64,000 nucleotides of DNA, from positions 3,776,001 through 3,840,000 of the forward strand of contig CP143946.1 of the NCBI GenBank assembly GCA_036419695.1, given 5' to 3'. Under the pieces are notes generated by a model, which ran no database searches, was not told where the DNA came from, and worked only from the letters and a program-made list of their open reading frames with translations. The DNA is from [Clostridium] symbiosum (lineage in GTDB: Bacteria > Bacillota > Clostridia > Lachnospirales > Lachnospiraceae). Both the position numbers and the translations under genes were made by a program. Positions 61,674 to 64,000 of this stretch are shown here, in pieces (position 1 is the stretch's first letter; every line of letters begins with the position of its first letter).

Positions 61674-62249
61674 TCAGGCTCTTGCGCCCGGCAGCTTGAA
61701 CTGCCTGATTGCCTTCACGATTCCCGCTTCTTCCATCTTTTTTGCAATCAGGTAGAAGATGGCCGTGTCGATAGGCCACATAATAATATTCTTTACAAAA
61801 CGCATCGGAATCAGCGCCAGAATCCCCTTGCCCGACATCATGCTGAGCCATAGCGTGTTAAGAAACACGTTGCAGACCATAATTACGATAAAATGGACAG
61901 CCAGGGTTCTCTTAAATGTAAGCGGCCTCTGGTACAGAAACGTTCCATAGATAATTCCGGCAAGGATTGCATTGAACGTAAAGCCGGGAAAGAACGCTCC
62001 GGTCGGTTTGATGATATATTTAATCAAATCCAGGACACCGCCGTAAAATCCGCCCACTACCGGTCCGAACATGAAGTATACAAACTGGTTGACTACGGCA
62101 CCGAATCCAATTTTCAGATACGGGCCGGCTTCGATTGTAAAATATCCGAGCACTACGGCGACAGCCATGAACATGGCGGCAGTCGTGATTGTCCTGACCT
62201 TTTTAAGCTCACGGTAGGAATCACGGTAAACAGTTACAAATTTCTTCAT
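61674..62249 (-). CDS. folT: Folate-family ECF transporter S component
   Basis: 191 residues, six helices. Family features: MAVAVVLGYFTIEAGPYLKI, GFGAVVNQFVYFMFGPVVGG, DLIKYIIKPTGAFFPGFTFN and TFLYQRPL. Binds folate in the membrane and uses the shared ECF energising module, which is not in the window. AAGGAGG precedes the ATG by 8 bases. A tetrahydrofolate riboswitch in the leader confirms the substrate assignment. Confidence 0.92.
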   Translation of the reverse strand: MKKFVTVYRDSYRELKKVRTITTAAMFMAVAVVLGYFTIEAGPYLKIGFGAVVNQFVYFMFGPVVGGFYGGVLDLIKYIIKPTGAFFPGFTFNAILAGIIYGTFLYQRPLTFKRTLAVHFIVIMVCNVFLNTLWLSMMSGKGILALIPMRFVKNIIMWPIDTAIFYLIAKKMEEAGIVKAIRQFKLPGARA

Positions 62250-62308
62250 AAAAAATACCTCCTTCTGCAGAACTCTCGATCCACATCAGGAGATATATAA
62301 TATCAGCG

Positions 62309-62409
62309 ATGCAGCGGGATGCGGGATACAGGCCGCGGGGAAATCCCCTTCGTCCGGATGTCAACTCCCTGTTCATCCGACACTTGACGCCTGCATACCT
62401 ACTCTGCGT
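62309..62409 (-). promoter_or_regulatory. Tetrahydrofolate riboswitch
   Basis: The minus strand follows the THF riboswitch consensus in order: AGAGTAGGTATGCAGGCGT, CAAGTGTCGGATGAACAGGGA, CATCCGGACGAA, GGCCTGTATCCCGCATCCCGC. Closing helix and pseudoknot partners are present. The element ends 60 bases before the folT start; no terminator hairpin is evident, so control at translation is likelier. Confidence 0.88.
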
Positions 62410-62419
62410 TCTTATTTTT

Positions 62420-62959
62420 TTATAGCCTTAGTATATCATTTAAATCATACTTTTCAATAGTTCTGTGAACATACCATGCAATAAAAATTCCAAGGGCCAT
62501 TCCGCTTAACACATCCGTCGGAAAATGCACGAAGAGATACAATCTGGAAAGTGCAATAAGCGACGCCAGAATGAGCAGTGGAATCCCCCATTTCCGGTTG
62601 TAAAAAAAGACGCTGGCCGCCGCTTCAAAAGAGGCCAGGGTGTGTCCGGAGGGAAAGGAAAAATCCTTCGGATTGTGTATCAGAAGTTGAACGCTCTCAT
62701 CAATCCAGCACGGCCGATCCCGCATCACTATGTTTTTTATGAACACATTGCCGATTAAGGCTCCCGCTGCCAATGACAGAAGAACCGCGACCCCCACCTT
62801 CCTCGTCTTTCTGATGCAGAAAAGCACTACTCCCAGGACGATAAAAAACCATCCCTTATCACCGAGTGATGTAACGGCTGTCATAAAACGGTCCAGAAAC
62901 GGCGTATGAAGCTCCTGTAAAAAGTAAAGAATTGAAAACTCCAGTTCCAGAAAGGCCAT
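62420..62959 (-). CDS. PAP2-superfamily phosphatase (undecaprenyl-diphosphatase-like)
   Basis: 179 residues with all three PAP2 motifs: KNIVMRDRPCW, FSFPSGHTLASFEAA, SRLYLFVHFPTDVLSG. Five to six helices. Likely recycles undecaprenyl or phosphatidate phosphate. The folT promoter overlaps its 3' end. Three bases separate it from the thioesterase stop. Confidence 0.9.
   Translation of the reverse strand: MAFLELEFSILYFLQELHTPFLDRFMTAVTSLGDKGWFFIVLGVVLFCIRKTRKVGVAVLLSLAAGALIGNVFIKNIVMRDRPCWIDESVQLLIHNPKDFSFPSGHTLASFEAAASVFFYNRKWGIPLLILASLIALSRLYLFVHFPTDVLSGMALGIFIAWYVHRTIEKYDLNDILRL
62430..62457 (-). promoter_or_regulatory. Promoter of the riboswitch-folT transcript
   Basis: Minus-strand TTGAAA, 16-base spacer, TATACT, lying in the 3' end of the PAP2 gene and about 20 bases before the riboswitch. 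Confidence 0.7.
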
Positions 62960-62962
62960 AAA

Positions 62963-63397
62963 TTACGTTTCCTCTGACTGGGCGTCCGTATACTCCCGGA
63001 ATGCCTTGTCCATCTCAATGTAGTTGCGTTTCAGTGAAACGGGTTTTCCGTCCCTCGTCAGGAAACAGTGACGGCTTTCCCCCACACAGCGCACCTGCGC
63101 AGTTTCTTTATCGATAACCGTATACTCCAATGCCATGCGGATCCCGTTGTATTCCTTCAGGCTGGTCAGTACCTGGACGGTTTCCCCGAAGCGCGACATG
63201 CTCTTGTAGTCACAGCGCACAGCCAGAACCGGGCATATAATTCCCTGTTTCTCCATCATATCGTAGCCCATACCCATCTGTTCCATGATATCGATTCTCG
63301 CCTCTTCAAACCAGTGAAGGTAATTGGCGTGGTGGATAATTCCCATCTGATCCGTTTCGTAATACTGTGTTTTATGTTCGTAAACATCGAATTTCAT
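62963..63397 (-). CDS. Hot-dog-fold acyl-CoA thioesterase (YbgC/4HBT type)
   Basis: 144 residues from the ATG at 63397. ETDQMGIIHHANYLHWFEEA is the 4-hydroxybenzoyl-CoA thioesterase active-site helix with catalytic Asp; the rest (CDYKSMSRFGETVQVLTSL) fits. The open frame starts 60 bases earlier without a site. Hydrolyses small acyl-CoA or acyl-ACP. Followed by PAP2 in a two-gene unit. Confidence 0.9.
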   Translation of the reverse strand: MKFDVYEHKTQYYETDQMGIIHHANYLHWFEEARIDIMEQMGMGYDMMEKQGIICPVLAVRCDYKSMSRFGETVQVLTSLKEYNGIRMALEYTVIDKETAQVRCVGESRHCFLTRDGKPVSLKRNYIEMDKAFREYTDAQSEET

Positions 63398-63434
63398 AAT
63401 ATAATTCCCCTTTCTCCTTTGATGATAGCGCAAA

Positions 63435-63465
63435 AGAGAGTATCGCCCAATGTGCAATACTCTCT
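63435..63465 (-). terminator. Intrinsic terminator of ptsH
   Basis: A 9-bp perfect stem AGAGAGTAT/ATACTCTCT with a 13-base loop and TTTT on the minus side. Confidence 0.85.
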
Positions 63466-63490
63466 GCGGATTTCTTACTGTTCTCAGTCA

Positions 63491-63754
63491 CTATTCGCCG
63501 AGTCCGGTCTCAATTGCCTCGGAAATCGTCTTTAAAGCTTCTTCCTCATCCGGACCGTCACAGATGAGAGTAATCTCTGTACCACACTTAATTCCTGCCG
63601 CCATAACATTTAAAACACTCTTTGCAGTAATTTTCTTCTCTCCGCATTCGATTGTTGTGTCACTCTTGAACTTCATTGCCGTCTGGGATAAAATACCTGC
63701 CGGTCTTAAGTGGAGACCTGATGGATTCGTGATTGTTAATTTTTTAGATAACAT
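63491..63754 (-). CDS. ptsH: HPr phosphocarrier protein
   Basis: 87 residues. Phosphorylatable His15 in NPSGLHLRPAGIL and regulatory Ser46 in ITAKSVLNVMAAG both sit at the standard positions, so this is true HPr able to serve PTS transport and CcpA-type catabolite control, not Crh. Monocistronic, with its own promoter and terminator; ptsI is not adjacent. Confidence 0.96.
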   Translation of the reverse strand: MLSKKLTITNPSGLHLRPAGILSQTAMKFKSDTTIECGEKKITAKSVLNVMAAGIKCGTEITLICDGPDEEEALKTISEAIETGLGE

Positions 63755-63824
63755 ATTTTCTTCTCCTTCACTATTATTGTCTTTATTTATAGTGCTTTAC
63801 GTTCTTTTATCTGAGTTTATATAA

Positions 63825-63853
63825 ATTCTAGTATAAGTTGTATTGACTGTCAA
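63825..63853 (-). promoter_or_regulatory. Sigma-A promoter of ptsH
   Basis: Minus-strand TTGACA, 17-base spacer, TAGAAT; leader of about 65 bases to the ATG. Confidence 0.8.
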
Positions 63854-63922
63854 GTGCCATCACTGCTTTTTATGAGATAAACGGTGACCGACAGTCCCTC
63901 CATAACGGCACGGCCAATCATT

Positions 63923-64000
63923 TCAACGGATCTGCTTGTCCTCCATGATGGCGGTCTCATGCCTCCTCACACTCTCCGTCGCACCCCTGATGCTGACAGA
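63923..64000 (-). other. Possible C-terminal end of an unseen gene
   Basis: The minus strand is open from the window edge to a TGA at 63923: GATESVRRHETAIMEDKQIR preceded by SVSIR. Too short to identify and may be non-coding. Confidence 0.2.

Overview
The window looks like a chromosome segment of a Gram-positive anaerobe of the Lachnospiraceae (Clostridia). The reasons are the mrnC-rlmB-cysS-ispF gene order, a long (type 2) PyrF next to a PyrK/PyrD type 1B pair, a tetrahydrofolate riboswitch in front of an ECF folate transporter, strong AGGAGG-type ribosome sites, sigma-A promoters and intrinsic terminators. The species cannot be fixed from the sequence alone. The backbone has moderate GC content; the 15.6-31.5 kb stretch is visibly AT-rich and foreign in style.

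Layout. 0-2 kb: the end of the ilvBN acetolactate synthase operon. 2-7 kb: a soluble hybrid histidine kinase, a regulator with two GntR-type winged helices, and an alkyltransferase. 7-8.8 kb: tRNA-Leu, two tRNA-Ala and tRNA-Thr, with small genes between them, one of them cystatin-like. 8.9-15.1 kb: a membrane protein, an orphan RpiR HTH fragment, then a minus-strand housekeeping run (lipid kinase, ispF, cysS, mrnC, rlmB, SRAP protein). 15.3-15.6 kb: tRNA-Val and tRNA-Met.

15.6-31.5 kb: a decayed integrative element beside the tRNA pair. It holds two remnants of one tyrosine integrase, a SleB-type hydrolase, a frameshifted folD-like gene, two small exported proteins, an orphan 2270-residue tail tape-measure protein with a small partner, three tandem copies of a double zinc-ribbon gene (one dead), a 57-residue HTH protein, and a protein of about 950 residues that carries signatures of single-chain (YonO/QDE-1-like) RNA polymerases. 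Upstream of the polymerase gene lies a compact block of perfect hairpins bounded by a 22-bp direct repeat. This is the most unusual part of the window.

31.5-38.6 kb: a catabolic cluster (2-hydroxyacid dehydrogenase, DmpG/HMGL-type aldolase, broken GltS-type carrier, metal-dependent amidohydrolase, YfcC-type carrier), divergent from a LysR regulator. 38.6-47.8 kb: small membrane and zinc-ribbon proteins, PAP2, glycosyltransferase, CorA, HD hydrolase, D,D-carboxypeptidase, a large M29-type peptidase, VanZ. 47.8-55 kb: pyrF-pyrK-pyrD and pyrE on one strand, separated by about 3.8 kb of acquired DNA (Rpn-type nuclease, two long palindromic repeats, an IS110/IS1111-family element). Two more palindromes and a candidate small RNA follow pyrF's upstream side. 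55.6-64 kb: nitroreductase, lrgAB, GNAT, a small alarmone synthetase, D-amino-acid aminotransferase, Mrp, riboswitch-controlled folT, PAP2, thioesterase and HPr.

Starts were chosen by ribosome binding site and family N-terminus; several are internal to the longest open frame. No database search was run, so all family names rest on motifs read by eye.
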